Below are positions 44,774-52,999 of a stretch of 64,000 nucleotides of DNA, in pieces. Position numbers and translations under genes: made by a program. The stretch's first letter is position 1, and each line of letters begins with the position of its first letter. Below the pieces are notes generated by a model. It was not told the origin of the DNA. It saw only the letters and a list, made by a program, of their open reading frames with translations, and did not search any database. The stretch comes from Reyranella sp. (GTDB lineage: Bacteria; Pseudomonadota; Alphaproteobacteria; Reyranellales; Reyranellaceae), in contig JALHMO010000007.1 of the NCBI GenBank assembly GCA_022844015.1, positions 1 through 64,000 on the forward strand, read 5' to 3'.

Positions 44774-45370
44774 TCAGAGCGTACGGCTTGCCCTGGGGAT
44801 CCGTGCCCAGGGCAGATAGCGCATCCTCGACTCGACGATCCGGTCGAGCTGGGTCTGCAGCGCTGATGCATCGGTGGTCGACAGGTTGGTCACGAACGCC
44901 GGGTGGGCGTTGAGCGCGATGCGGGCCGCGAGCTGCGCGGCGAGCGACAGCCAGGCCGGGACGTCCCTGTAGGTCTCGCCGTCCTCGGTGGTGAAGCCCG
45001 CCTGGTAGGCGACGCGCAGCCACAACGGCTGCCCGCCGGGCGGGCAAATCGCGCTGACCACGCCCCGCTCGCGATCGACGTCGACCTCGTCCGAGATTTC
45101 CCGGGCCGACACGCCGAGCGCACGGCGATCTTGTGCCGCCCATACGGTCGGCGCGGCACGGACGAACCCGCGGGAGAGCGCGAAGGCCGCCGAGCTCTCG
45201 CAGAGCCGAAAGTCGTCCTCGCGCGCGGCAAGGTCGAGCGTGCCGCAGCGCAGGCGCGCGGCGAGATCGAGCGTGGCGGCCTCGAGAGCGGCGAGAATGG
45301 CATTCTCGCCGTCGCGGCCGTTGTCCACGCCGATCGCCTCCTGGACCGATTGGAGCGAGGCCAGGCGCAT
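44774..45370 (-). CDS. Head-tail connector (gp6-like) protein
   Basis: 198 residues. The start MRLASLQSVQEAIGVDNGRDGENAILAALEAATLDLAARL forms the helical core of gp6-like connectors, followed by beta-rich insertion (REDDFRLCESSAAFALSRG, AICPPGGQPLWLRVAYQAGFTTEDGETY) and the helical tail PAWLSLAAQLAARIALNAHP. The 'YxAGF' plus 'P.WL...A..AA' pattern is typical of the adaptor that stacks on the portal. It lies 2 bp from the preceding gene. Confidence 0.7.
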   Translation of the reverse strand: MRLASLQSVQEAIGVDNGRDGENAILAALEAATLDLAARLRCGTLDLAAREDDFRLCESSAAFALSRGFVRAAPTVWAAQDRRALGVSAREISDEVDVDRERGVVSAICPPGGQPLWLRVAYQAGFTTEDGETYRDVPAWLSLAAQLAARIALNAHPAFVTNLSTTDASALQTQLDRIVESRMRYLPWARIPRASRTL

Positions 45371-45372
45371 GG

Positions 45373-45663
45373 CTAGATCGACACCGAAGGTTCGGCAGGT
45401 GCCTCCGGCGGCGGCGTCCGCCGGGCACCGGCCCCGAGGCCGTCGAAGGCCACGGTGAAGTAGTGCGGCAGGCCGGCGAGCGCCTCGGCCACCTCGTCGA
45501 CCACCACGACGGGCTCGTTCGCGGTGAACACGAGCCCGTCCAGGCGGTAGGTCCTCGCGCCGTGCAGCGTTGCTGTAGCTGTCGCCATCGCCGCCGTCCC
45601 AGGAGCGCCACTCGCGTGGCGCGCTCCCGGCATCCTCGCGCCGTGCGGGATTACTGTCGCCAT
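45373..45663 (-). CDS. Small phage head protein, 71-96 residues
   Basis: The frame starts at ATG 45663 (GAGGGGAC upstream), with an internal ATG at 45588 also possible. The leader MATVIPHGAR resembles the internal MATATATLHGAR, as if duplicated. The core LDGLVFTANEPVVVVDEVAEALAGLPHYFTV is a short beta-alpha fold found in small proteins just after major capsid genes (head completion or stabilising proteins). Function is inferred from position only. Confidence 0.5.
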   Translation of the reverse strand: MATVIPHGARMPGARHASGAPGTAAMATATATLHGARTYRLDGLVFTANEPVVVVDEVAEALAGLPHYFTVAFDGLGAGARRTPPPEAPAEPSVSI

Positions 45664-45670
45664 CGTCCCC

Positions 45671-46666
45671 TCACACCGACGCGATGTTGGTGAACTTGAC
45701 CAGCGCGTCGACCTCCTCGACCTGCACGGCGACGCGCGCCGTCAGGACGACGATGTAGACACGCTCGGTGATGCTCTTGTCGAACTCCAGGCTGACCTGG
45801 CGCTGGATGCCGAAGATCAGGTTCTTGGGGTTGGTGAACAGGCCGGTGGATTCTGGCATCAGCTGGACGGACTCCAGCGGCACGCCGAACGGCGACAGGC
45901 TGCTGCGCCCCTGGACCTGCGAATCGCCCAAGGTGCCGACCCGGTTCGCGATGGTGTCGCGGTACTCGATCTCCTGGTTCACCGAGACGAGGTGCTTCAT
46001 CAGGTTGAGGTTGCGCTGGTACGGGCCCGGCATCGCCTTCATGCCGGCCTTGAACAGCTCCTTGGAGATGGCGGCGTTGCTCCAGTCGACCACGTGGCCG
46101 CCGGCCGCGAGCTTGAGCCAGCCGTTGAACATCGACAGGTAGGCCTGGTCGTCGGCGTCGGCGCCGTTGGTGTAGGCCGTGTCGGCGAGCAGGCACAGCT
46201 CCTCGAGGTCGAGCGCGGCGCGCTCGGCGATCAGGGTCACGATGGTCTCCTGGAGGCCCGAGCTCCACGGCGTGTTGGGTGCCGCGTTCTCGGCCACCGT
46301 CATACGCTCGATATTGTCCTCGAGGACGTCGTAGGGCAGCCGGACCTCGGCGATCACTTCCTGCGTCGTCATGGTGATCTGCTCGGTCGCCGGCTTGGCG
46401 CGGCCGCCGAGCCCGGTCGTCGACACATTGTCGAGCGCGACGCCCTGGGTCGCCTTGCGGAGGATGCGCTTGGCGAAGCCGATCTTGTTGATCCGGCGCT
46501 GCGGCGCGGTCATCTCGACCACGCGGGCCTGCCGGATCAGCGTCGGCTCCTTGATCAGCTTGCGGATGAACGCCGCACCCTGCTCGGGCTGCAGGAGCCC
46601 GCCATTGGCGCTGAGGTCGGCGAGCGCCAGGTCGGCCTTGCCGAGAAGGGCTGCGTTGGCAGTCAT
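45671..46666 (-). CDS. Major capsid protein (HK97-fold type)
   Basis: 331 residues. LGKADLALADLSANGGLLQPEQGAAFIRKLIKEPTLIRQARVVEM is the N-arm; TEQITMTTQEVIAEVRLPYDVLEDNIE, ERAALDLEELCLLADTAYTNG (E-loop/spine helix region), NPKNLIFGIQRQVSLEFDKSITERVYIVVLTARVAVQVEEVDALVKFTNI (P-domain end) follow. This is the common phage major capsid family of PBSX-like and lambdoid-tail phages. No delta-domain is present, so a separate scaffold is likely from the neighbouring gene. It is the central gene of the head module. Confidence 0.87.
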   Translation of the reverse strand: MTANAALLGKADLALADLSANGGLLQPEQGAAFIRKLIKEPTLIRQARVVEMTAPQRRINKIGFAKRILRKATQGVALDNVSTTGLGGRAKPATEQITMTTQEVIAEVRLPYDVLEDNIERMTVAENAAPNTPWSSGLQETIVTLIAERAALDLEELCLLADTAYTNGADADDQAYLSMFNGWLKLAAGGHVVDWSNAAISKELFKAGMKAMPGPYQRNLNLMKHLVSVNQEIEYRDTIANRVGTLGDSQVQGRSSLSPFGVPLESVQLMPESTGLFTNPKNLIFGIQRQVSLEFDKSITERVYIVVLTARVAVQVEEVDALVKFTNIASV

Positions 46667-46752
46667 TGTGTTGGCCCCTCCTTGGGGCGCGCCGCGTATG
46701 CGGCAATCTAGAGGGAAACGACGAGATCGAACGGCGAAGCCGGCGGCCGCGA

Positions 46753-47238
46753 TCAGCCCTGGCGGCCGAAGCCCGCCATGCCGGTATCGAGCAATGGCGG
46801 CAGGCCGACGGCCTTGCCGGCGCGTGCCGGCGACGCCGGCGGGTCGCCATAGGCAATGCCGATGACGGCCCCCTTCATGCTGGCCTCGGTCTTCCTGACC
46901 GTAGCCTCGACGGCGTCGAACCGGACATCGATCGCGTCGAGCCTCGACTGCACGAGTCCCGACAGCGCGTCGAGCGACTTCACGAGGGCATCGAGCTTCG
47001 CCGCGACCGTGGCGTCGCCCGCTTCCGTCTCGCGCCCGGGCGCGGGCACGGGCTCGAGCGCCGGCTCGGGTTCCGGCGGCAGGGCTGCTTCCGACTTGTG
47101 AAAGAACCTGAAGAAATCCACGGGACCTTTATCCTTCTTGGTGAAGCGGAAAGGGATGCGGTTGGCGCCGCGCCGCACGAGCGAGACGAACCGCACATCG
47201 ACGTCGCTCAGCGCGTGGGCGCGGATTCTACGGAACAC
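46753..47238 (-). CDS. Putative scaffold / protease-partner protein, 161 residues
   Basis: Starts MFRRIRAHALSDVDVRFVSLVRRGANRIPFRFTKKDK, a sequence usually found at the N-terminus of XkdF-like head proteins. A Pro/Glu-rich linker leads to a coiled coil (AKLDALVKSLDALSGLVQSRLDAIDVRFDAVEATV), as in scaffolding proteins. It overlaps the protease gene by 11 bases and precedes the major capsid gene, so a scaffold role is likely. In some phages the two parts are one protein. Confidence 0.6.
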   Translation of the reverse strand: MFRRIRAHALSDVDVRFVSLVRRGANRIPFRFTKKDKGPVDFFRFFHKSEAALPPEPEPALEPVPAPGRETEAGDATVAAKLDALVKSLDALSGLVQSRLDAIDVRFDAVEATVRKTEASMKGAVIGIAYGDPPASPARAGKAVGLPPLLDTGMAGFGRQG

Positions 47239-47821
47239 CGAGCAGGTGCTCCGCGAACGAGTAGCGGTGAAAGTGGCCGGCAGCGTCCTCGGTCACCGTC
47301 CCCTTCCGGATGCCGTGCCTGTGGCCCGCGACCTCGTCGGTCTCGCCGCCGAGGAAGCGGCCGGCCTCGTCGAAGGCGACGACGAAACGATGGCAGTGGC
47401 CCGCCGCCTCCTGCGACCGTCCCGACACGCTGTCGGGGATGTCGAGCTGAACGGTCGTGGCGGCGCGCAGGCCCATGCCCTCGAACGAGAAGCCGTTCAG
47501 CTCGCCCTTCTTGATCCTGGCCCACAGGCCGGGGTCGGGCACCCTCACGCCGATCACCCAGGCGCCGGGGATGAAAGTCGGATCGCCGTCGCGGGCGATG
47601 AAGCTCTCGACGACGTGGCTGCCGTTCAGCGCCCGGTCATGGTCGGTGTCGACGGCAGCCTGCCGGCCCTTCTGCAGGAACCGATACGCCGTCCTGGCGA
47701 TCTCCGCGGCCGACATGCAATCGCCCTGGGCGTCGACCAGGCCTGGCGCGAGAACCTCGCCGAACACGATCTGCAGCTCCGCGTCTGTCTTCTTGATCTC
47801 GACTTCGACTCGATTGGACAT
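47228..47821 (-). CDS. XkdF-like phage head protein / putative prohead protease
   Basis: 197 residues from ATG 47821. APGLVDAQGDCMSAAEIARTAYRFL, VDTDHDRA, VVESFIARDGDPTFIPGAWVIGVRVPDPGLWARIKKGELNGFSFEGM is the pattern of PBSX XkdF, regarded as a prohead-processing serine protease. A C-terminal part with two HRH/HxHxxxx segments (GHCHRFVVAF, GHRHGI, GHFHRYSF) is His-rich and may bind metal. The frame is open upstream to 47971, but the ATG fits the family start. Confidence 0.7.
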   Translation of the reverse strand: MSNRVEVEIKKTDAELQIVFGEVLAPGLVDAQGDCMSAAEIARTAYRFLQKGRQAAVDTDHDRALNGSHVVESFIARDGDPTFIPGAWVIGVRVPDPGLWARIKKGELNGFSFEGMGLRAATTVQLDIPDSVSGRSQEAAGHCHRFVVAFDEAGRFLGGETDEVAGHRHGIRKGTVTEDAAGHFHRYSFAEHLLGVP

Positions 47822-48111
47822 GTGATCCCGTGCTGGTTGCCGGATGACCCGGACGATAGCGAGGGTGCGAAGCCGTGCGAGGGACTGACTCCACCGAACC
47901 TGCGATCTGGCGGCAAAAGCGATCCACCCGTCGCGCTGATGCCGGAGTGGCTTCCGCCAGCACGGCAGCACACGTCCCGGGCCGGGCCGAGCGCACGACT
48001 CTCGACCCGATCGAGCCCGGGCGGCTGCTCCCGGATCGAGGGATTTCGGCAGGGCGCATCGAGGCCGGGCACTGGCCTAAGTCACCTAAACTTTGGCCGG
48101 TCCAGCAAAGT

Positions 48112-48272
48112 CCTCATCCTGAGGAGGTCGCGTAGCGACCGTCTCGAAGGATGGGCGACACACGACATCGTCGCAAAATAGATGTCGCGACACTCGGTTT
48201 GTTGCGGAACAAAGGGAAGGTTACTTCGCCCGAATCGAGACGCCGCGCTCCGCGCGGCTCCTCAGGGTGAGG
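48112..48272. repeat. REPIN-like paired repeat, copy 3
   Basis: CCTCATCCTGAGGAGGTCG...GAAGGATG (48112-48153) and an inverted arm TCGAGACGCCGCGCTCCGC...GGGTGAGG (48235-48272). The inner part TTACTTCGCCCGAATCGAGA matches the inverted inner part of copy 1 with one difference in about 20. A further related half-arm is at 48281-48311. The gap from 47822 to 48422 holds only these repeats and no gene. Confidence 0.75.
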
Positions 48273-48422
48273 AGGGGAGCGCGTCGAAGGACGGGCCGCT
48301 CCTCAAGGTGAGATCTTCGGTAAGGCTGCTAGCGCCTATGGGCGCTTCGCTCTCGCCCGTCGGACCGCGGCTTGCTTGCGGCATCCCTGCCCTCGGCTCA
48401 CGTCGGCCGAGCGAAGGGTGGC

Positions 48423-50300
48423 TCACTCGGGTCGCGCGTGAGGCGAGGTGTACTCGACCCGCGCGCGGCGGCGCTCGAAGGTGACCCTGGCGGTGTTGTA
48501 GGCATGAACGGCGGGGTCGAAAGGCACGTGTGCCTGGCTGGCGTCGAGGAGTTGCGCGGCCTCGTCGATTGTCGTGGCCGCCATCGCCAGGGCGAGGTCG
48601 GTGGGCAAGGCTTGCTCGCCGACGCCACCCGCGACCGAACGTCCGCGGTCGCTGTGATCGACGGCGCCGGCCACGTCGCCCGCCGACACGGCGGCGAGCA
48701 CGCCGCAAGCGGTCGCCTCGGCGATGGTCGACGCTTCGAGGCCGGCCGCGATCGCGGTCGCCGACGCGGCCCCGGCGGCGGTTGCCGGGATCGTCTCGAG
48801 CGTTGCCACCACGAGCGTGCCCAGGGCCGCCGCTTCCTCGGTCGCCGGGGTGCCCTCGTCGCTGCCCGCCAGATACGCCGGCAAGCCCGTTGCATCGTCG
48901 GTCGCCGCGCCGACCGCGTCGCAGGCGGCCGCCAGGATGGCGCTTCCCTCCAGCGAATCGGCGAGGGCCTGCAGCTCATCGACCGACCCGACGCCCGCCG
49001 TGCCGGCAAGCGAGGAGTCGACGGCGCCGCCCGCTTCGCCGATCGTCGAGCCGCGCACCAGGCTGGCGACGGCATTGCCTGTCGCGGAGCCCGCTTCCAG
49101 GACGATGGCGACGCGCGAGGCGACGGCGACGGCGTCGTCACCCGCCGCCCCGGATTCGGCGGCGTGCACCGCTCCCGAGACCACGGCCCAGACCGCAATG
49201 GTCGTCGCTTCACTCTCGGCGACGGCTCCGCCCGCGATCCAGTCGGCGGCGCTGTAGTCCAGCGCGGCCACATGCTCCTGTGGATCGGCGCCGAAATAGA
49301 CCAGGCTGCACGCGGCCAGCTCGGCGGCGTTCCCCGCTTCCGCGCCATCCGCGCTTTCGGCGAACAGGCGGCCTGCGTCGGTCGATTCCCCGGCAGCCGT
49401 AGCCTCACCGCCGGCCGCGTGGCCATCGCATGCGGCTTCCGCGAGATCCAGGCCCGCTACGCTTTCCGCGGCGCTGCCGCCCAGCTCCGCCGACCTTACG
49501 GGCAAGTCCGCGGCCACCGCGCTTTCGGCTGCCGCGGTGGACAGCGTCACGGCAGCTCCGGCCACGTCACCCGCCGCAGCGGTCTCACCACCGAGGCCGA
49601 CCGCGATCGACGCAGCCGGCGCGTCATCCTCCGCCGCGGCGAGCTCGTCGCAGCCGGCGCTCATCGACGAGGATCGATCGCATTCGTCGACGGCGTCGGC
49701 CAGAGTCTCACAACTCGCCCACAGGGCTGCGCTGCACGCGCTCACCTGCACGGCGTCCGCCGCCTCGACGACCGTCGGCCAGGCAGCCAGGGTCGCCGCC
49801 GGATTGTCACTGGCCGAGGCCAGTTCCTCCCCCGCGCCGTGAAGGGTCAGGACTGCCTGCGCGACCTCGATCGCCCCGGCGAGCTCGCCGCTGCCGGCGG
49901 ACAGGCTCGCTGCCGCAGCCGCAACCTCCCCTGCTGCCGCCGCGTCGTCGAGCGACGGGACGAACGTCGCCGTGGCGCTTCTGACATCGTTGACGCCCGA
50001 CGCTTCGCCGATCGCGACGGGCCGGACGGCCACGCCATCCGAGGCGTCCAGCACGGCGGCAGACTCGCTTCGTCCTGCAGCCTGCACCTGACCGGCGACG
50101 TACCGGTGCCGCGTCAGACGGGCAATGCGGCGCTCCAGGGACGGAGACGGCTCGTGAAGCAGCCAGGCGTGGGTCCGCTTCTGGGCGAGCGGGACTGCCG
50201 GCAAGCGACGCGCCGCCCCATCGGGGCTTCCGCGCGTTCGCCGCAGCAGGTTCACCCGCTGCGCCGCCGCCGGGCTGCGAAAGACGTGCGCCTTGGGCAT
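48423..50300 (-). CDS. Ala-rich repeat protein of the virion module (fibre/rod-like)
   Basis: 625 residues. After a basic N-terminal leader (about 1-75), residues about 95-590 are an Ala/Glu/Asp/Ser-rich array with a loose period near 19-20 residues (for example ETAAAGDVAGAAVTLSTAA, then ESAVAADLP..., then EATAAGESTDAGRLFAES). Most units have A-A-x-[GDE]-[DE] turns and alternate with hydrophobic helix faces. A short conserved tail (HAYNTARVTFERRRARVEYTSPHARPE) ends it. Similar repeat proteins occur in phages of rhizobia-like hosts. A solvent-exposed rod or fibre is likely; function is unknown. Confidence 0.65.
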   Translation of the reverse strand: MPKAHVFRSPAAAQRVNLLRRTRGSPDGAARRLPAVPLAQKRTHAWLLHEPSPSLERRIARLTRHRYVAGQVQAAGRSESAAVLDASDGVAVRPVAIGEASGVNDVRSATATFVPSLDDAAAAGEVAAAAASLSAGSGELAGAIEVAQAVLTLHGAGEELASASDNPAATLAAWPTVVEAADAVQVSACSAALWASCETLADAVDECDRSSSMSAGCDELAAAEDDAPAASIAVGLGGETAAAGDVAGAAVTLSTAAAESAVAADLPVRSAELGGSAAESVAGLDLAEAACDGHAAGGEATAAGESTDAGRLFAESADGAEAGNAAELAACSLVYFGADPQEHVAALDYSAADWIAGGAVAESEATTIAVWAVVSGAVHAAESGAAGDDAVAVASRVAIVLEAGSATGNAVASLVRGSTIGEAGGAVDSSLAGTAGVGSVDELQALADSLEGSAILAAACDAVGAATDDATGLPAYLAGSDEGTPATEEAAALGTLVVATLETIPATAAGAASATAIAAGLEASTIAEATACGVLAAVSAGDVAGAVDHSDRGRSVAGGVGEQALPTDLALAMAATTIDEAAQLLDASQAHVPFDPAVHAYNTARVTFERRRARVEYTSPHARPE

Positions 50301-50303
50301 CGT

Positions 50304-51359
50304 TCAACGCCTGATGTAGGTCAGGCGGACCCGCCGGTCGCCGGTCGCTGGCACGATGGGGGCGACGATCGACCAGCCGCTGTTGCCGCCCGCGTCCGTG
50401 GAACTCGTCGCCGTGAAGCTCGCCCCGCCCGAGGCATGCGAGTCCTTCAGGACCAGCCACTCGCAGGTGATGTCGCCGTCCGGGCACGACAGGTACCAGG
50501 CGACCCCGCTGGTCCCGCTTCTCAGCGTCGTCCGGGTGCCCGCGCCGGTACCTCCCAGCGTCACGGTCGTCGCAGTCTGGGTGGTACCCGCCGCGAGCTC
50601 GATCACATGCAGGCCGGCGTCCGACCTGAGATCATCGAAGGTATTGGACCCGGAGATGCGCAGCGTCCCCGTGTAGGCGCCGGAGAACCAGACGTTGCAG
50701 TAGGTCTTGCCGCCGCCATTGAACGCGCGGTCCGCCCCGGATCCGTCGGTGAACTTGATCGTCGAGGTCCCTGCCGCCAGGCCGCCAGCCACGAAATCCC
50801 ACGCAGTGCCGGCTCCGGTGACCGTGACCAGGGACCCGTTCAGAACCGTCGAGGCGCCGGCCCCGGTGCTCCTGAACTGCCCCACCGTCACGGCGTACCC
50901 TGCGGTATCGAGCACGCCAGTGGAGGAGCAGACCAGCGACGCGCTGCACCACAGCGCATCGGCCAATGTCGTCGTCCCGCCCGCGATGACCACGCCCCGG
51001 GCGTCGTAGCCATGCGACCTGAAGGTACAGTCGCCCGTGACGACGAAGACACCCGTCGCCGGAGGGTCGACGATGGTGACGCGAAACAACGTGACGTCCC
51101 CGGCGACGCTGATGTCGTACGTGCCCTGGAGGTCGAGGGCGACCGTGGGGCCGCTAAACCGAATCGACCTGCAGAACGTGTCCACCCCTAATGTGATGAC
51201 GAGAGGTACATCAGTACTACCGGTGTTATTATCGAACACCACATCATCAACCGCGGTAGGAACGGACGCTCCAGGCGAGCCACCTGGAGTGTGGGCCCAG
51301 TGGGACGTGTCCGACGCATCCCACTGACTTGAGTTTCCAACCCAGTATCGAAGAGCCAT
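50304..51359 (-). CDS. Phage beta-helix (G8/adhesin-like) surface protein, 351 residues
   Basis: From ATG 51359, starting MALRYWVGNSSQWDASDTSHWAHTPGGSPGASVPTAVDDVVFDNNTGS, the opening of a family with the motif W-G-x2-W-x6-W followed by a right-handed beta helix of short strands with repeating T/V/S (TFRSHGYDARGVVIAGGTTTL and so on). The C-terminal part is longer beta sandwich. A fibre or receptor-binding role is likely. The first 60 codons are visibly AT-richer than the rest, so the recombination boundary of the mosaic region runs through this gene. Confidence 0.65.
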   Translation of the reverse strand: MALRYWVGNSSQWDASDTSHWAHTPGGSPGASVPTAVDDVVFDNNTGSTDVPLVITLGVDTFCRSIRFSGPTVALDLQGTYDISVAGDVTLFRVTIVDPPATGVFVVTGDCTFRSHGYDARGVVIAGGTTTLADALWCSASLVCSSTGVLDTAGYAVTVGQFRSTGAGASTVLNGSLVTVTGAGTAWDFVAGGLAAGTSTIKFTDGSGADRAFNGGGKTYCNVWFSGAYTGTLRISGSNTFDDLRSDAGLHVIELAAGTTQTATTVTLGGTGAGTRTTLRSGTSGVAWYLSCPDGDITCEWLVLKDSHASGGASFTATSSTDAGGNSGWSIVAPIVPATGDRRVRLTYIRR

Positions 51360-51376
51360 GCAAGCCTCATCTCGGC

Positions 51377-51841
51377 CTATAGGCCCAGTTCCTCGTACGT
51401 TATCGTACCGGAAACGACCATCGCTGCAGATGGCGCCGCCGCCAGCGACACAATAAACCCCGTCCCGGGCGCCACGAAGATCCGATCCTCTGGTGCGGGC
51501 ATCCAGAAGAAGCCATTCAGAAACTGCCATACATCGGCATGAAGAGTCGCCAGAGTTCCTGCCGAGGCTTGGCTCGTGTCGTTCATATGAATGGTGCAAC
51601 CCGATGATGCACCACCCGGCGCAATGTTCTGGGGCGTCGGCGTTGATCCACCCGATCCCTGGGTAACCGTCGCAGTGTGTCGAACCAGCTTCAAGTCTCT
51701 GCCTTCGACGGCCACGAGGGTCTTCTGACTCAGCACAATTTCGTGAATCAGGAGCGGATAGGTAGCACCTGCTTTGATGTGCCAAAGATCCTGCACTGTC
51801 GAGATGGACACGGCACTCATTGGAATCTTGAAGATGGCCAT
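51377..51841 (-). CDS. Conserved phage structural protein, 154 residues
   Basis: From ATG 51841 (MAIFKIPMSAVSISTVQDLWHIKAGATYPLLIHEI). It begins with the pattern found in phage proteins that follow tail-fibre-related genes and contains a beta-sandwich-like end (FVAPGTGFIVSLAAAPSAAMVVSGTITYEELGL). The frame is open upstream, but this start lies next to GGAATC-type leader and conserved beginnings. Structural component, probably fibre-associated; no function known. Confidence 0.6.
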   Translation of the reverse strand: MAIFKIPMSAVSISTVQDLWHIKAGATYPLLIHEIVLSQKTLVAVEGRDLKLVRHTATVTQGSGGSTPTPQNIAPGGASSGCTIHMNDTSQASAGTLATLHADVWQFLNGFFWMPAPEDRIFVAPGTGFIVSLAAAPSAAMVVSGTITYEELGL

Positions 51842-51926
51842 ACTACTGGTCCTCATGCATGCGTCTTCCAACAGTCTCGAAGCAAGCACCGTTGGTCGCC
51901 AATCCGGGAAACCGAACCGATTGCAA

Positions 51927-52505
51927 CTACAATGCTAACGAGTAGCTGACGTTCAATGTGTCACCATTGGCGACGGTCTTGTCGCCTCCAGAGAACAGGC
52001 CTGCGCTCAACAGAACACCGGCCGTTCCGTCGACAGCATTCGTTGCCGCAGAGCCGAGAACCATAAAGCATCCCTTCACGATGCCGCTGCCCGTGATCGC
52101 GAACGAGAGGGGAGCAGAAAGCGCCTTCGACCCGCCGGAGGCACTTGCCCATGCTGCTGTCTTGCGATTGCCGGAATAGGTCGGCGCGTTAGCATTCCCA
52201 GCCTCCGTCCACCCACCATGACTCGACATCGTGTCCGTGGCAGCGACGGCCGAATACGACGTGCTCGATATCAAGCCCCAAAAGGGGCCGGTCACTGTAT
52301 AGCCCGACCCAGCCAAAGCCTTGTCAAGCAGCTCGTTCTTGCCCACCGTCGTGACGAGGTTCCGCGCTTTGTCTTGCCACTTGCTCCTTCCACTCACGTC
52401 GACGCATTCAACCAGGTAGACTCCCTTCGCTTCGACACGCTCTTCGTTTGCCGAACCACGAACCACGGCAGCACCACCCAAATCTGCCACATTAAGCAGT
52501 TCCAT
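51927..52505 (-). CDS. Conserved phage structural protein, 192 residues
   Basis: From ATG 52505 with GGAGGACGAG upstream. The central region DKARNLVTTVGKNELLDKALAGSGYTVTGPFWGLISSTSY, MSSHGGWTEAGNANAPTYSG and KALSAPLSFAITGSG is shared by many tailed phages of proteobacteria and is a putative fibre-linked beta protein. The base composition is AT-richer than the tail genes. No specific function can be named. Confidence 0.65.
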   Translation of the reverse strand: MELLNVADLGGAAVVRGSANEERVEAKGVYLVECVDVSGRSKWQDKARNLVTTVGKNELLDKALAGSGYTVTGPFWGLISSTSYSAVAATDTMSSHGGWTEAGNANAPTYSGNRKTAAWASASGGSKALSAPLSFAITGSGIVKGCFMVLGSAATNAVDGTAGVLLSAGLFSGGDKTVANGDTLNVSYSLAL

Positions 52506-52641
52506 TTCTCGTCCTCCATTAACAGTGTTCGTGATAGCTGGCGGCGACAGCTGGCTATCACAAAAGACTTATAAGTCCGATTACGGAATCGACCAGTTGT
52601 GAATCCCCTGGCCACAACGCTTTGGCTCTACTCGCGAGCCA

Positions 52642-52998
52642 CTACCTGGTTATTTGCTGCGTTACTCGGAACCTCCCCTCGATGACACGGCTAGTTCGGC
52701 CCGCGGCATCTACATACTGCAGATCGTAAACAGCCTCACGCGTGGGACTGAACGTTGCCGTCACAGTGGCAGGAACAAATACCAGAAACTGTCCGCTAGG
52801 ACCTTCGATTTGGATCCCACCCTTATTGCCACTATCTATATCGAGAAAGTACGACTGCGCACTAATGCTCCAGCGCACTTGCATGCGAGCAAACCCGCTT
52901 GTGATGTCAACGGGGATGTCCGTGTCACCGCGTCGATAGTTCACGACGAAGGCCAGATCGGCACCCTGTTCACAGACCAAGTCAAACTTCGTTGCCAT
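52642..52998 (-). CDS. Ig-like phage structural protein, 118 residues
   Basis: FDLVCEQGADLAFVVNYRRGDTDIPVDITSGFARMQVRWS then GGIQIEGPSGQFLVFVPATVTATF and YDLQYVDAAGRTSRVIEGRFRVTQQ form an Ig/BppU-like beta-sandwich seen in phage fibre attachment and baseplate proteins. Starts at ATG 52998, 2 bases after the endolysin stop (TAACATGG). Proposed to link fibres to the virion; not proven. Confidence 0.6.
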   Translation of the reverse strand: MATKFDLVCEQGADLAFVVNYRRGDTDIPVDITSGFARMQVRWSISAQSYFLDIDSGNKGGIQIEGPSGQFLVFVPATVTATFSPTREAVYDLQYVDAAGRTSRVIEGRFRVTQQITR

Positions 52999-52999
52999 G

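Noticed and set aside
48372-51191. Plus-strand frame of 939 codons
   Set aside because: Antisense to the rod and beta-helix proteins; low-complexity Arg-rich translation typical of a shadow frame.
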